This document shows, piece by piece, positions 34,801 to 42,712 of a stretch of 64,000 nucleotides of DNA. Both the position numbers and the translations under genes were made by a program. Below the pieces are notes generated by a model. The model searched no databases. It had not been told where the DNA came from and was given only the letters and a program-made list of their open reading frames with translations. Origin of the DNA: DRPN01 sp964599235 (GTDB taxonomy: Bacteria > Bacteroidota > Bacteroidia > Bacteroidales > VadinHA17); assembly GCA_964599235.1 (NCBI GenBank), contig CAZRDX010000040.1, forward strand, positions 1 through 64,000, written 5' to 3'. Position 1 is the first letter of the stretch, and each line of letters opens with the position of its first letter.

Positions 34801-36222
34801 GTAAACAGAACACAAAAGGGGTTCTCCTGTTTGGAACTCAAGGGCGATGTGGTTCTTATCCAAGGTGGTAATGTAAGGCCCTGAGGTGAGGTCAAGTGAA
34901 TTTTTCGGTGAATTCTTCCATCTCTTCCCTTCAGGAAAGCTGTCCCGGGGGCTGAAGGTTTGCGGTCGGCCATCCCTGGAAAAACAATAGATCCTGCCTT
35001 CGCCGGTAGAGACGAAAAGGGCGCTGTCCCCCACTGCCATAGCATAGATCGTTCCTTTCACGAGTCCTTTCCAGAGGGGGCGGCCATCGGTCACTGAAAG
35101 TGCATAGACGGTATCGGTAGCTCCGGCAAAAAGTACCGTATCTGCCATCACGATACGGTGAGCATAGTAAGCCCTTTGTACCCACAGCACTTCCCTGGTC
35201 TTTCTGTCGTAGGCGGAGATAGCATTGTCAGAGAGCACAAAGCTTTTGTCATCTGACACCACCATCTCCTTCCCACCTTTGAAAGACATGTATTCAGGTT
35301 TCTTTTTTTTCAGGTCAAGGTCGACGATCGATGGGTATCGTGAGGTGAGGGCATGGACGACATGCCTGTCGGGGGTTACCAGCACGAAACATCCTCCGTC
35401 GCCAGGCAACTGTCCAAGGATCTTTCCGGTGTGTTTATCGAAGAAGACCGGAGAGACCCTGCCCTGGGGCTGGATCAGACGGTCACCCGAGGAGGCCATG
35501 GCCCCTTCAAAAGTGACATCTTCCACTTCGCGTACCCAGGTACCTTCTTTGCCCGTCTTGCCGGTCCGGGCGTCCACGGCACATAGGAAGCTCTTCTTCC
35601 AGGGGATGAGCGAGGCACTGAAATAGGCGATGCCGTCCTCAATGAGCACGCCTGTACGGACGGGCCAGAAAGAGATCAGACGGCCGTTGTTGAGCACCTT
35701 CTCTTGCGTGCGTGAAGGTGAGAACTTCCAGACAATCCGGCCGTTGGAAGCGTTGAGGCAGTATACGAAACCATCGTCGGAACCTATATAGAGCTGTCCT
35801 TTCCACCACGTGGGTGCAATACGGATGGGTCCACCTGTGATGAAATGCCACTCTTCTTTTCCGGTCCGGGTGTTGAGGCAGTGCACTGCATCATCGGAGG
35901 TGGAGGCATACCACAGATGCTCTCCCACGATGACGGGGCTGTAAGCCAGATCATAGTCGCGCATGGAGGGGAGTGGTCCGCTCAGGGCATAAGCATCTTC
36001 CCTGGCCGGTCCGTACCACGCGGGAACGGGCTCATGGGGGGCCTCATATACCCATCGCAGGCCGAAAGGCCGCCCGAAGATACTGACCGGGCTCTTCGCA
36101 CTGCGGTAGTTGTCGCGTTTGAATTGCGGCCAGTCGTTCTCCTTCACCTGCTGCTCCTTGCATGCGGTCAGTAAGGAGAAAAGAGTGATCCCTACCAGGA
36201 TCTTTGTAAAGATGCGTATCAT
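31867..36222 (-). CDS. Giant multidomain lipoprotein: PQQ propellers, methyltransferase-like domain, PA14
   Basis: The 1451-residue protein starts MIRIFTKILVGITLFSLLTAC, a clear lipoprotein signal with lipid Cys21. Residues about 30-530 hold PQQ-type beta-propeller repeats (VHCLNTRTGKEEWHF, VYCLNASNGRIVWKF). Residues about 545-700 look like a SAM methyltransferase-type Rossmann domain (FVLGLDDGTLPVMLA, VVFDPSRRK). A second propeller (745-1160) has IAAIDAYNGTILW and the motif Cys1120-Ser-Cys1122 in GGGGCSCGTWYET. Two chitobiase-C-like repeats (YTLDGSDPDS, HYTLDGSLPG) and a C-terminal PA14 domain (YHFYIQSDDGSILWIDGQ) follow. The upstream open frame to 36564 only overlaps the ATPase gene. Similar large PQQ/methyltransferase proteins are known in Planctomycetes; their function is unknown. 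Confidence 0.85.
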   Translation of the reverse strand: MIRIFTKILVGITLFSLLTACKEQQVKENDWPQFKRDNYRSAKSPVSIFGRPFGLRWVYEAPHEPVPAWYGPAREDAYALSGPLPSMRDYDLAYSPVIVGEHLWYASTSDDAVHCLNTRTGKEEWHFITGGPIRIAPTWWKGQLYIGSDDGFVYCLNASNGRIVWKFSPSRTQEKVLNNGRLISFWPVRTGVLIEDGIAYFSASLIPWKKSFLCAVDARTGKTGKEGTWVREVEDVTFEGAMASSGDRLIQPQGRVSPVFFDKHTGKILGQLPGDGGCFVLVTPDRHVVHALTSRYPSIVDLDLKKKKPEYMSFKGGKEMVVSDDKSFVLSDNAISAYDRKTREVLWVQRAYYAHRIVMADTVLFAGATDTVYALSVTDGRPLWKGLVKGTIYAMAVGDSALFVSTGEGRIYCFSRDGRPQTFSPRDSFPEGKRWKNSPKNSLDLTSGPYITTLDKNHIALEFQTGEPLLCSVYWRSNNDIEKKILRDKAPSPRHRFVIPVRKNFIYDYRIEGEGKVSQRFEYDNFFNFSPEKVSPSPHWQENGKQVKLAAGILSLASEPRKGLCFVLGLDDGTLPVMLAARSYYNVVVFDPSRRKVTRFREKLFREGIYGGRLSAYAVEDLSRLPIQSDLADLVVCNVSPTPDVDEVIRLTAPHGLAFFLRGEDKEELARDYFEKSNNSNELWQVEEEMVPFDKGYAVILRKKEPDDGGVWTAEYGTPDNSAFGGESLWGTTSSDEFEVQWMGRPGPRFQADRNGRKPSPLAINGKLFVQGLERIAAIDAYNGTILWTRVIPGFIRMNVVRDCANWAADDRYLYAAKGPSLLVLDQENGNVVREVQVPRAAADDYDWGYVGPADGIVVGTATPRHSAFVSYHGEWGWYDETHGPETDKVMSYRLFAIPRGGADILWEYNPAPSMIINSTITIYEGKVFFVESATPELTDKKRGGEGIFRELWLTALSLNDGKVLWHHRIKTQPGIAAYYMAAGNGRLVIVASYKGTYYLYNYDVRDGSLRWKNGMPWPSDNHGGHLSRPAIAGNRLMLKPGLFRMDTGERIGYDVPKAGHGCSSYTLSEQSVFYRGGSVTQFNFDTRKFSKWERLRPDCWISTIPALGMVLSPEGGGGCSCGTWYETSMVMAPKYRTPVMFLFSGESRFIDTLSVKLVVKNGVKGRLFYTLDGSDPDSLSIPYTGPILLDRSTEISLAFYTRKQGKEVKLRRARHFERLRPAPQILPQNAISDGKREILLERIGHTGEIHYTLDGSLPGPGSPLYGNPIRIADSVTVKAVTVWKENGNVRISEVSQKKVGIPRLLPALTVPTRPGVKVRCYEGIWTMVPAFDSLAPERDGVARTLDLSWARKEEHFGLCFDGFLRVPADGIYHFYIQSDDGSILWIDGQKVVDNDGTHGAREMSGEIPLSQGLHAFRLGYFQTVTGKALRVFWDGPGMGKRKIPDEALFH

Positions 36223-36238
36223 TGCAACAAGATGTTTT

Positions 36239-36901
36239 TCATTGGACAATCCTTCCTTTTTCCATAAGGATGGTCCGCTCGGCAACCCGGTCGGCATGGT
36301 CGTCGTGGCTGACCATGACGACGGTCCCTCCTTCCTGCTGGTAGGTATGGAGCAGACGGATGACCACACCGGCATGGGCGGGGTCCAGGTTTCCGGTAGG
36401 TTCGTCGGCCAGGATGAGCTTCGGATGGCGCAGCAGAGCCCTGGCCAGGGCCACCCGCTGTTTCTCTCCGGCAGAAAGAGCCCCAGGAAGGTGATCCTCT
36501 CTTTCCTCAAGACCCAATCTTTGCAGCAGTATGCGGAGCTCTTCCCTCCCGTCTTTCCGTGCAACCGCCTTGTTGGCCAGAAGAATGTTCTCCTTTACGC
36601 TGAGGTAAGGCAACAGATGATACGACTGGAACACAAAACCGATGTGTTCTCCCCGGAAGCGGGACCGTTCCCTGTCGTTCATCTGAAAAAGATCATGACC
36701 GCTGATCCATACCTTGCCGGCGGTAGGCAGGAGGAGTCCCCCAAGCAAGAAGAGGAGAGTGGACTTACCCGACCCGCTGGGGCCCTTGATGAGCACGAAC
36801 TCTCCTTCCCCTATCTCGAGTCCGACCCCGGCCAGAGCCGTCACGCTGTGTTTCCCACGCCGAAAAACCTTGGTCAATCCTTCTGTTCTGATCATCTTCA
36901 T
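36239..36901 (-). CDS. ABC transporter ATPase, LolD/MacB type
   Basis: The 220-residue ATPase has Walker A GPSGSGKST (40-48), Q loop VFQSYHLLPYLSV, signature LSAGEKQRVALARAL (alanine in place of the second glycine), Walker B LILADEPTGNLD and the H loop VVMVSHDDH. This is the LolD/MacB/FtsE group that powers FtsX-type permeases, which do mechanical work across the envelope rather than moving small solutes. Its start overlaps the permease gene by 4 bp and it is 16 bp before the lipoprotein gene. Confidence 0.95.
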   Translation of the reverse strand: MKMIRTEGLTKVFRRGKHSVTALAGVGLEIGEGEFVLIKGPSGSGKSTLLFLLGGLLLPTAGKVWISGHDLFQMNDRERSRFRGEHIGFVFQSYHLLPYLSVKENILLANKAVARKDGREELRILLQRLGLEEREDHLPGALSAGEKQRVALARALLRHPKLILADEPTGNLDPAHAGVVIRLLHTYQQEGGTVVMVSHDDHADRVAERTILMEKGRIVQ

Positions 36902-38034
36902 TCTTCCTTCAGCAATTCACCGGGTTGTTTGTATACAGCAAGGACGACCGGGATGGCAGAGGCCACGACAGCAAAGAAAGGTGCAAGACACATGGCCCAA
37001 ATGAGCAGTTCATGAAGAGGATGAATGGCCTTTGCCGTGACGCGGAACACCTGCGGACCATGTTTCATGGCCAGCCAGGTACCGAGAAAATATCCCATCC
37101 CTGCCCCGGCCAGACCCAGCAGGACAGCGCGTGCAAAGAAGATCCCTGTGATGCGCGATCCCCGGAAACCCAAAGCACGGAGAATACCTATCTCACGGGA
37201 ACGCTGCATCACATTGATCATGGCCAGCGCACCGGTCCAGATGGCAGCGATGAGCAACAACACAGGCAGCAATACAGCAAAATAGTTGTCCATCATTTTC
37301 CGCTGTTTTTCCCGGGCCACGGCGATGGTTCTGTTCATGATGACCCTGGCATCGGGCAGGTCGGTCTCCAGCTGACGACGCAGGTCGCCCAGAGGATCAT
37401 CCCCCTGCGCTGAGCACATACAGTTCAGGGCCATGATCTCACTGATGAGCCCTTCCTTGTGCAGGAGGTTCTGCAGATCATTGAGGTCGAAATAGATCCT
37501 GACGTCATCTTCCGACCCCGTCTCGGCCAGCGTTCTTTCTACGACATACCGCTTTCCGAGGATCGTGAGCGTATCCCCACTGTGGACATTTGCGGCACGG
37601 GCGATCTCGTAGCCCACATACACCTTTCCGCGAGGGATCGCAAAGATCATCTTGCTTCGTTTCTTTCCTTTGGGGTTGAGCTCATCCGGCGAGATGCCGG
37701 TAAGCATCACGTCCATGCCCCTCCACCGGATACGCTGATGGAGCGTAGCGGTCAGATGGGCATAGTAGATGGCTTTTTTATCGACCAATACCTGAACATA
37801 TTTTTCCGGCATGGTACGGGAAGAATACCCTCTTGTCCAGAATTCGTTCATGTTGGTCGAATCCGGGATGATCCGCAGATTGAATCCCATGTTACGGGTA
37901 AGTATGCGTGTTTCGTTCTGAGAGGCCCTGGTCATGATGACAAAAAAGACCACCCCTGTCACAGCCACGGCCATTCCCAGTGATCCCAGAAAGAAATTCC
38001 AGCGCCGGTACCAGATCTCTTTAAGAAGAATCAT
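36898..38034 (-). CDS. FtsX/MacB-type ABC permease with CxC motif
   Basis: The 378-residue permease has one N-terminal helix (about 12-34), a large periplasmic domain (35-245) and three C-terminal helices (250-275, 297-320, 343-367), the MacB/FtsX topology. The helix after the domain carries MQRSREIGILRALGF, the coupling helix of the family. The periplasmic part contains Cys205-Met-Cys207 (LNCMCSAQGDD), unusual for this group. The ATG at 38034 gives MILLKEIWYRRWNF and is preferred to a TTG at 38064. It forms one transporter with the next gene. Only one permease gene is present, so it may act as a homodimer. Confidence 0.9.
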   Translation of the reverse strand: MILLKEIWYRRWNFFLGSLGMAVAVTGVVFFVIMTRASQNETRILTRNMGFNLRIIPDSTNMNEFWTRGYSSRTMPEKYVQVLVDKKAIYYAHLTATLHQRIRWRGMDVMLTGISPDELNPKGKKRSKMIFAIPRGKVYVGYEIARAANVHSGDTLTILGKRYVVERTLAETGSEDDVRIYFDLNDLQNLLHKEGLISEIMALNCMCSAQGDDPLGDLRRQLETDLPDARVIMNRTIAVAREKQRKMMDNYFAVLLPVLLLIAAIWTGALAMINVMQRSREIGILRALGFRGSRITGIFFARAVLLGLAGAGMGYFLGTWLAMKHGPQVFRVTAKAIHPLHELLIWAMCLAPFFAVVASAIPVVLAVYKQPGELLKEE

Positions 38035-38106
38035 CAGCTTCAGCTTTCCTGACAAAGGTAACAAAGAGGAGCTTTCAGAAACACAGGAAAAATTTCTTTT
38101 CCATTT

Positions 38107-40332
38107 TTAAAATTCCACCCTCATTCCGCTCCTGAAGGAGCGTCCTTCATGCGGCCATCCCGGAACGGTCTGGTAATGATGGTCCAGCAGATTATCCACT
38201 CCGGCAAAAAGCCGGATCTTTCCGTCACGTGGTATGGTCCCTTCCAGGGTCAGATCGATGTCAACGAAATTCCCGAGGGGCATCTTGCCATGCTCCTTCA
38301 GCCAGCTTTTGCTGAGGAAACGGTCGTTGTAATACCTTCCGGTGTAATGGGTCAGCAGGTTTATCCGGATCTCTCCAAACCTGCAGGAAGTACCGGCATT
38401 CCAGATCAAGCGGGGTGTCTCGTCGTCGTATGTCCAGGAAGAGTCTCTTGCCTCTCCTTTCATCCACATCAGGTTGGCGAAGATATCCCATCTTCCCGGG
38501 ATGATCTGCCGGCGGAGGGCAGCTTCCATGCCATAGCTCCTCCTGTCTCTGTTCTCATACAGCTCGACAAGAACCCCGCTGTCCGCTTCGGCGGTCTCTC
38601 CGGAATAGCCGATGGCATCGTTCCTGTCGATAAAGAAAAGATTGAACGTGAGCGTTCCGTTCCCGTGACAATGGCGCACAGCCCCGATCTCCAGGTTGGT
38701 CCTTTTTTCATTCCGGGGAGGTTCACCTGTTGCGGTAAGAGCTCCTTTGCGTGGGGTGACGATACCGGTCGCGATGTTACCGTGAAGCGAAAAGGCTGCT
38801 CCCTGCATGAACGACAAACCTCCCATTGCCTGCCAGACAGGCGGTTGCCATTCGTTCCGGATAGGCTCGACATCCTGGAACTTTTTTGAAGAACCTTCAA
38901 TGGAGAATGCAGACCATTCCCGAAAGAACTCATCCGTGATGCGGATCCCGAGATCCATCACCCATTTCCCCTGAATGTGCTGGTCGACCCCCACGACAGA
39001 GAGGGTATGGACATTGGCAGGATGTTCCCAATAATACCGTTTGCCGTTGGGGGCCACCCAGTGGTTGTAAAGGGCACCGATACGCATGACGTTGTGTTTG
39101 CCCAGATTCAGGATGGAAATATGACTGATCGTGGTTTCCCGGTCTTTTTCCCGATATTGCAGGCTCATGTCCGAAGTGTCGTTCCGGTAACGATATTCCG
39201 GATCACGGAGTGCCACGTTCACCAGCATTTCACCACGCAAACGGGAAGAAACCCGATAGTTCATTTTGGCGGCAGTCAGGAGAGTATTGAGCGGCCGGTA
39301 ATGTTCGGTGGCTGTCCGGAATTTCAAGGCAGCAGGCGGCACGGGACGTATCAGTCCACGTTCACCTCCGATCCAGTATGAAAAGAAACGCATGGTCATC
39401 CCGGGCCGGATCTTCCATCGCAGATTACCGTAGAGGTGGACGATCCTTTCTCTGCCGTTCCTTCCGGGAGGTCCGTCGGTGCCGTAAAAAGTTGCGCTTC
39501 CGGTATATTTCACGGCTTTTGTTCCGTTGCCGTGCATCACACCCGCAGAAATAGTGTTCCTGCTTCCATAGAACAACTCTGCCGCGGTATATACTGTGTC
39601 GATCTCCCTGCTTTGCACATCGATCACTCCCGTGAGCGGAGACAGGCTTTTCAGGAGCGCTGCCGGTGACCGGTCGACGGTGATCTTCCCGATGTCAAGA
39701 GTATGCAGAAAGGGAGCGGTCTCACAGAACTCTTTTTGGATGATCCCGTTGAGAGAGTATCCCGGATAGGGATAAGTTTGCCCTCTGATGGTGAAGAATT
39801 CCTTCACTTTCCTGCCCCTCGACTCGATCCATCCTCCCGGAACATACCGGAGGGCCTCAGGCAGGGTGACGGGAGCATACTTTTCCATGTCAGCGGGAAG
39901 GATCACCGTCTCCGAAGGGAGCAGTGAAAAAGGTTCAGCCTGCGGATCCTTCCGGAGGCGCATTACCGCGAGTGCAGCATATACGTTCACAGCTTCTATG
40001 CGGGTGGTATCCCGAGGCAGGGAGATGATCAGATATTTCATCTTTCCCTTTTCTATCACCACGGGAAGCACCACCTCCCGGTAACCGACCGCACCTGCTC
40101 TCAGATGGTAACTTGCAGGAAGGATCCCTGAAAGCTGAAAATGTCCGGAGGAGTCCGTGCTGGTCCCTTCCCCTCCCGGAAGAAGGATGATATGGGCTCC
40201 TGCTAACGGTTGACCGGTGGCTCGATCCGTCACTCTTCCTTCCAGACGTTCCTGAGCGGGAAGAACCCGGATGCAACTCCACAACAGAAGCGCTATGATC
40301 ACACGAAATTCCCGCTTGAAAGAACCAATCAT
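38107..40332 (-). CDS. TonB-dependent receptor
   Basis: The 741-residue outer-membrane protein has a signal peptide (cut near VLPAQ), a carboxypeptidase-regulatory-like domain (LEGRVTDRATGQPLAGAHI, STDSSGHFQLSGI), then a plug domain (VTLPEALRYVPGGWIESRG, IRGQTYPYPGYSLNG) and a 22-strand-type barrel that ends RSFRSGMRVEF. No SusD partner is adjacent, so a non-glycan ligand such as a siderophore, metal chelate or cobalamin is more likely. The ATG at 40332 (MIGSFKREFRV) gives the best signal peptide. A 72-bp gap separates it from the permease gene. Confidence 0.9.
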   Translation of the reverse strand: MIGSFKREFRVIIALLLWSCIRVLPAQERLEGRVTDRATGQPLAGAHIILLPGGEGTSTDSSGHFQLSGILPASYHLRAGAVGYREVVLPVVIEKGKMKYLIISLPRDTTRIEAVNVYAALAVMRLRKDPQAEPFSLLPSETVILPADMEKYAPVTLPEALRYVPGGWIESRGRKVKEFFTIRGQTYPYPGYSLNGIIQKEFCETAPFLHTLDIGKITVDRSPAALLKSLSPLTGVIDVQSREIDTVYTAAELFYGSRNTISAGVMHGNGTKAVKYTGSATFYGTDGPPGRNGRERIVHLYGNLRWKIRPGMTMRFFSYWIGGERGLIRPVPPAALKFRTATEHYRPLNTLLTAAKMNYRVSSRLRGEMLVNVALRDPEYRYRNDTSDMSLQYREKDRETTISHISILNLGKHNVMRIGALYNHWVAPNGKRYYWEHPANVHTLSVVGVDQHIQGKWVMDLGIRITDEFFREWSAFSIEGSSKKFQDVEPIRNEWQPPVWQAMGGLSFMQGAAFSLHGNIATGIVTPRKGALTATGEPPRNEKRTNLEIGAVRHCHGNGTLTFNLFFIDRNDAIGYSGETAEADSGVLVELYENRDRRSYGMEAALRRQIIPGRWDIFANLMWMKGEARDSSWTYDDETPRLIWNAGTSCRFGEIRINLLTHYTGRYYNDRFLSKSWLKEHGKMPLGNFVDIDLTLEGTIPRDGKIRLFAGVDNLLDHHYQTVPGWPHEGRSFRSGMRVEF

Positions 40333-40366
40333 CCTTTCCGTCCTTTTGCGGGGCAAAGATAATTTT

Positions 40367-40999
40367 TTAATGCCTGGTACGGGAGTGCTTCTTCGTGAGA
40401 TCCACGTGACGTTTCATCACCACCCTCGTGCCCGAGCTCCTGTCGTGGATCATCAGTCCTTCCCCATCGAAAACGCTTAACCACTCGAAAGGAATATACC
40501 GGAGGAGCGTACGGAAGAGGATCTCGACAAGGGACGGCTTTTGCATGCTTTCATTCACCACGACCGTATGCGTGATCCATTTCCCGACAGTACGTCCCCA
40601 GAAGCTTTCGAAAAGAAAGTAATACAAGAAATAGACAATGCTGAAAAATATCATGGTAGCAAAATCGCCCATGTTTGCAAACCACTGAAAGTAAGCAGGA
40701 AACAGAGCATAGAGAACAAACAGGTCCAGCACCAGGAAAAAGAAAAAGAAGACGATCATGACCTGGTCGATCAGGCCGTTCAGGATACGAAGATGGATTC
40801 CTGCCGTGCTCAGTATCCTGTGATGTTTGAACTTTTTTTTCCGGATCTCAGGTATGACGTCGGGATCTTTCTCAAAGTGTTCACATTTCCCCTCAAAGTC
40901 GGGTTTTTTCCCTGTGAGGGAACAAATGAGACCCACATCAAGACGCCGTTCACTATGACGGCACAACCGGCAGTATTTCAACCTCTCCTCGAGGTTCAC
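40367..40999 (-). CDS. RDD-family membrane protein with N-terminal cysteine cluster
   Basis: The 210-residue protein has an N-terminal zinc-ribbon-like segment with cysteines 10, 13, 26 and 39 (YCRLCRHSE, LICSLTGKKPDFEGKCEHF), then an RDD domain with two to three membrane helices (about 75-100, 112-133) and the family-type FFESFWGRTVGKW-like segment (FLFESFWGRTVGKWITH). RDD proteins may bind or transport ions; few are characterised. The start is a GTG. It lies 34 bp before the TonB receptor gene on the same strand and could be the first gene of that operon. Confidence 0.78.
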   Translation of the reverse strand: MNLEERLKYCRLCRHSERRLDVGLICSLTGKKPDFEGKCEHFEKDPDVIPEIRKKKFKHHRILSTAGIHLRILNGLIDQVMIVFFFFFLVLDLFVLYALFPAYFQWFANMGDFATMIFFSIVYFLYYFLFESFWGRTVGKWITHTVVVNESMQKPSLVEILFRTLLRYIPFEWLSVFDGEGLMIHDRSSGTRVVMKRHVDLTKKHSRTRH

Positions 41000-41151
41000 T
41001 GTATACCTGATCCTTTTAGCAGCAAAATAGGAAAACTAAACAAAAAATTCAACCCCTGCAGCCATCTTTTCATGTCATCTCCGGTCAGGAAAGCGTTCTT
41101 TCCCCGGAGAAAGACAGTGAAAAAGCAAGAACGGGAGATGTGATTGGGATT

Positions 41152-41186
41152 AAAAAAAGACCCCACCTTGCCGGTGGGATCTTTTT
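41152..41186 (-). terminator. Terminator of the tRNA-Thr/tRNA-Gly operon
   Basis: On the minus strand GATCCCACC and GGTGGGGTC form a 9-bp stem with a 5-base loop, followed by seven T. It starts 2 bp after the tRNA-Gly end. Confidence 0.85.
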
Positions 41187-41188
41187 CG

Positions 41189-41260
41189 AGCGGGAAACGG
41201 GGATCGAACCCGCGACCCTCAGCTTGGGAAGCTGATGCTCTACCACTGAGCTACTCCCGC
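41189..41260 (-). tRNA. tRNA-Gly (anticodon CCC)
   Basis: A full 72-nt cloverleaf is seen on the minus strand: acceptor GCGGGAG/TTCCCGC with one G-T pair and discriminator T, D arm TAGCTCAGTGGTAGAGC, anticodon arm TCAGC-TTCCCAA-GCTGA giving CCC (Gly), and T arm CGGG-TTCGATC-CCCG. CCA is not encoded. It follows tRNA-Thr by 46 bp and is probably cut from the same precursor. Confidence 0.95.
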
Positions 41261-41306
41261 ATGCGACCGTTCGGAGGAAGATCCTCTTATAACGGTCTGT
41301 TTTCGG

Positions 41307-41379
41307 AGCCTCCCATCGGACTTGAACCGACGACCTGCTCATTACGAGTGAGCCGCTCTACCAACTGAGCTAAGGAGGC
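41307..41379 (-). tRNA. tRNA-Thr (anticodon CGT)
   Basis: A full 73-nt cloverleaf is seen on the minus strand: acceptor GCCTCCT/GGGAGGC with discriminator T, D arm TAGCTCAGTTGGTAGAGC, anticodon arm GCTCA-CTCGTAA-TGAGC giving CGT (Thr), and T arm GTCGG-TTCAAGT-CCGAT. CCA is not encoded. It is the first gene of a two-tRNA unit with a promoter just upstream. Confidence 0.95.
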
Positions 41380-41394
41380 TTGTGGAACGGGACA

Positions 41395-41426
41395 CAAAAA
41401 TATAATTTCACAGGGAAATATTCAAT
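41395..41426 (-). promoter_or_regulatory. Promoter of the tRNA-Thr/tRNA-Gly operon
   Basis: Minus strand ATTG (41426-41423), a 20-bp spacer and TATTTTTG (41402-41395) fit the Bacteroidota promoter (the TTG core of -33 and a perfect -7). The predicted RNA start is about 9 bases before tRNA-Thr. Confidence 0.7.
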
Positions 41427-41451
41427 ATGTTCCCGGAAAAAAATCTTCCGA

Positions 41452-42693
41452 TCATCCATGTGCATTTTTGTCCAGGGCACTCAGACGATCCAGCAAAGGA
41501 GGATGCGAAAAGTGGAAGAAAACGTATGCCGGATGCGGGGTCAGGTTGGAAAGGTTCTTCATGGAAAGCCGGATGAGAGCGGAGCTCAGGGAGGTTTTAT
41601 ATCCCAAGGCAGCAGCAAAAGCATCCGCCGCGAACTCATTCCTGCGTGAGATCAGGCCCGTGACCAGCCCTAACAGTGTGGTGAGGGGAGAGATGATCAA
41701 GGTGAAGGCCACGAGCCCCAGGCGGAGAGAGGTTCCTTCACCACCCAAGGCTTCCGACAAACGGGGATCTCGCAGAAAAAGGGAAAGGACCCATAACAAC
41801 AACCCCGTTTCCAGCACGGACAACAGAAGTGACCAGAACACATGTTTCTTTCTGTAATGGCCTATCTCATGGGCCAGCACTGCAAGCACCTCCTCTTCGG
41901 AAAGATCCTGAAGAAGGGTATCATAGAGCACGATCCTTTTCTTTTTTCCGATACCCGTGAAATATGCATTCGCCTTGCTGCTACGCCGGGAACCGTCCAT
42001 AACATAGACTTCGGTGTGGGGAAAGCCAGCCTCTTTGCACATTTTCAGTATCCTCTCCCTCAGCCGGCCTTCCTCAAGTGGTTTCTGTTCATTGAACAGT
42101 GGAACGATCAGGGAGGAATAGAACATGGTGAAGAACAGGCTGAATAGGGTGAAAAGCATCCATGCCCAGAGCCAGAAGGTCTTTCCCGCCATCTGGTAGA
42201 ACATCACTAAGGCGGCCAGCAAGGGACCTCCTATAACGACGGCCAGAAACCAGCTTTTCATCTTGTCCGTCAGAAAGGTTCTCTTCGTCATCCTGTTGAA
42301 ACCATAACGTGCCTCGATCACGAAATTGTCGTACCACTGGAAAGGCATGGTAAGCAGGTCATATCCCAGTCCAAGCACACCAAAAAAGAGAAGCGTATGG
42401 AGGATCTCGTTCCAGGATATTGTCCCTGTCCACTGGTCAAGAAAAGCAAATCCTCCGGTCAGGATCATGGCCAGCGTCAGTATTGTGGAAAAAGCAGAGG
42501 TCATTACTCCGAAGCGGAGGTTGTCCAGATAATAGCGCTGCGAACGGGCATATTCCTTCTCATCGTAGATCCCCCGCAGCGGCGGGGGCACCTCTTCGCT
42601 CCAGGCCCGGGTGTTCAGGTACTCCAGGAACCTTTCCAGGAAATACCCTAACAAAATAAAAAAGAGTATGAGCCAGAAGTAAATGTTTTGCAT
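41452..42693 (-). CDS. M48 family (Ste24-like) membrane metalloprotease
   Basis: The 413-residue protein resembles CAAX-prenyl endopeptidase Ste24. The zinc motif is HEIGH (in VLAVLAHEIGHYRKKH) with a later glutamate in SRRNEFAADAFAAALG. About seven membrane helices surround it. The N-terminal segment DNLRFGVMTSAFSTILTLAMI and PFQWYDNFVIEARYGFNRMT match the family. It probably degrades or trims membrane proteins in the inner membrane. Length is normal. It follows the DUF6340 pair on the same strand, with 19 bp between. Confidence 0.93.
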   Translation of the reverse strand: MQNIYFWLILFFILLGYFLERFLEYLNTRAWSEEVPPPLRGIYDEKEYARSQRYYLDNLRFGVMTSAFSTILTLAMILTGGFAFLDQWTGTISWNEILHTLLFFGVLGLGYDLLTMPFQWYDNFVIEARYGFNRMTKRTFLTDKMKSWFLAVVIGGPLLAALVMFYQMAGKTFWLWAWMLFTLFSLFFTMFYSSLIVPLFNEQKPLEEGRLRERILKMCKEAGFPHTEVYVMDGSRRSSKANAYFTGIGKKKRIVLYDTLLQDLSEEEVLAVLAHEIGHYRKKHVFWSLLLSVLETGLLLWVLSLFLRDPRLSEALGGEGTSLRLGLVAFTLIISPLTTLLGLVTGLISRRNEFAADAFAAALGYKTSLSSALIRLSMKNLSNLTPHPAYVFFHFSHPPLLDRLSALDKNAHG

Positions 42694-42712
42694 GGATCTT
42701 CCGGTTACGAAC

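Noticed and set aside
36223..36564. Extension of the giant lipoprotein into the ATPase gene
   Set aside because: The extra 114 codons are out of frame with the ATPase they overlap, and the lipoprotein signal starts only at the ATG at 36222.
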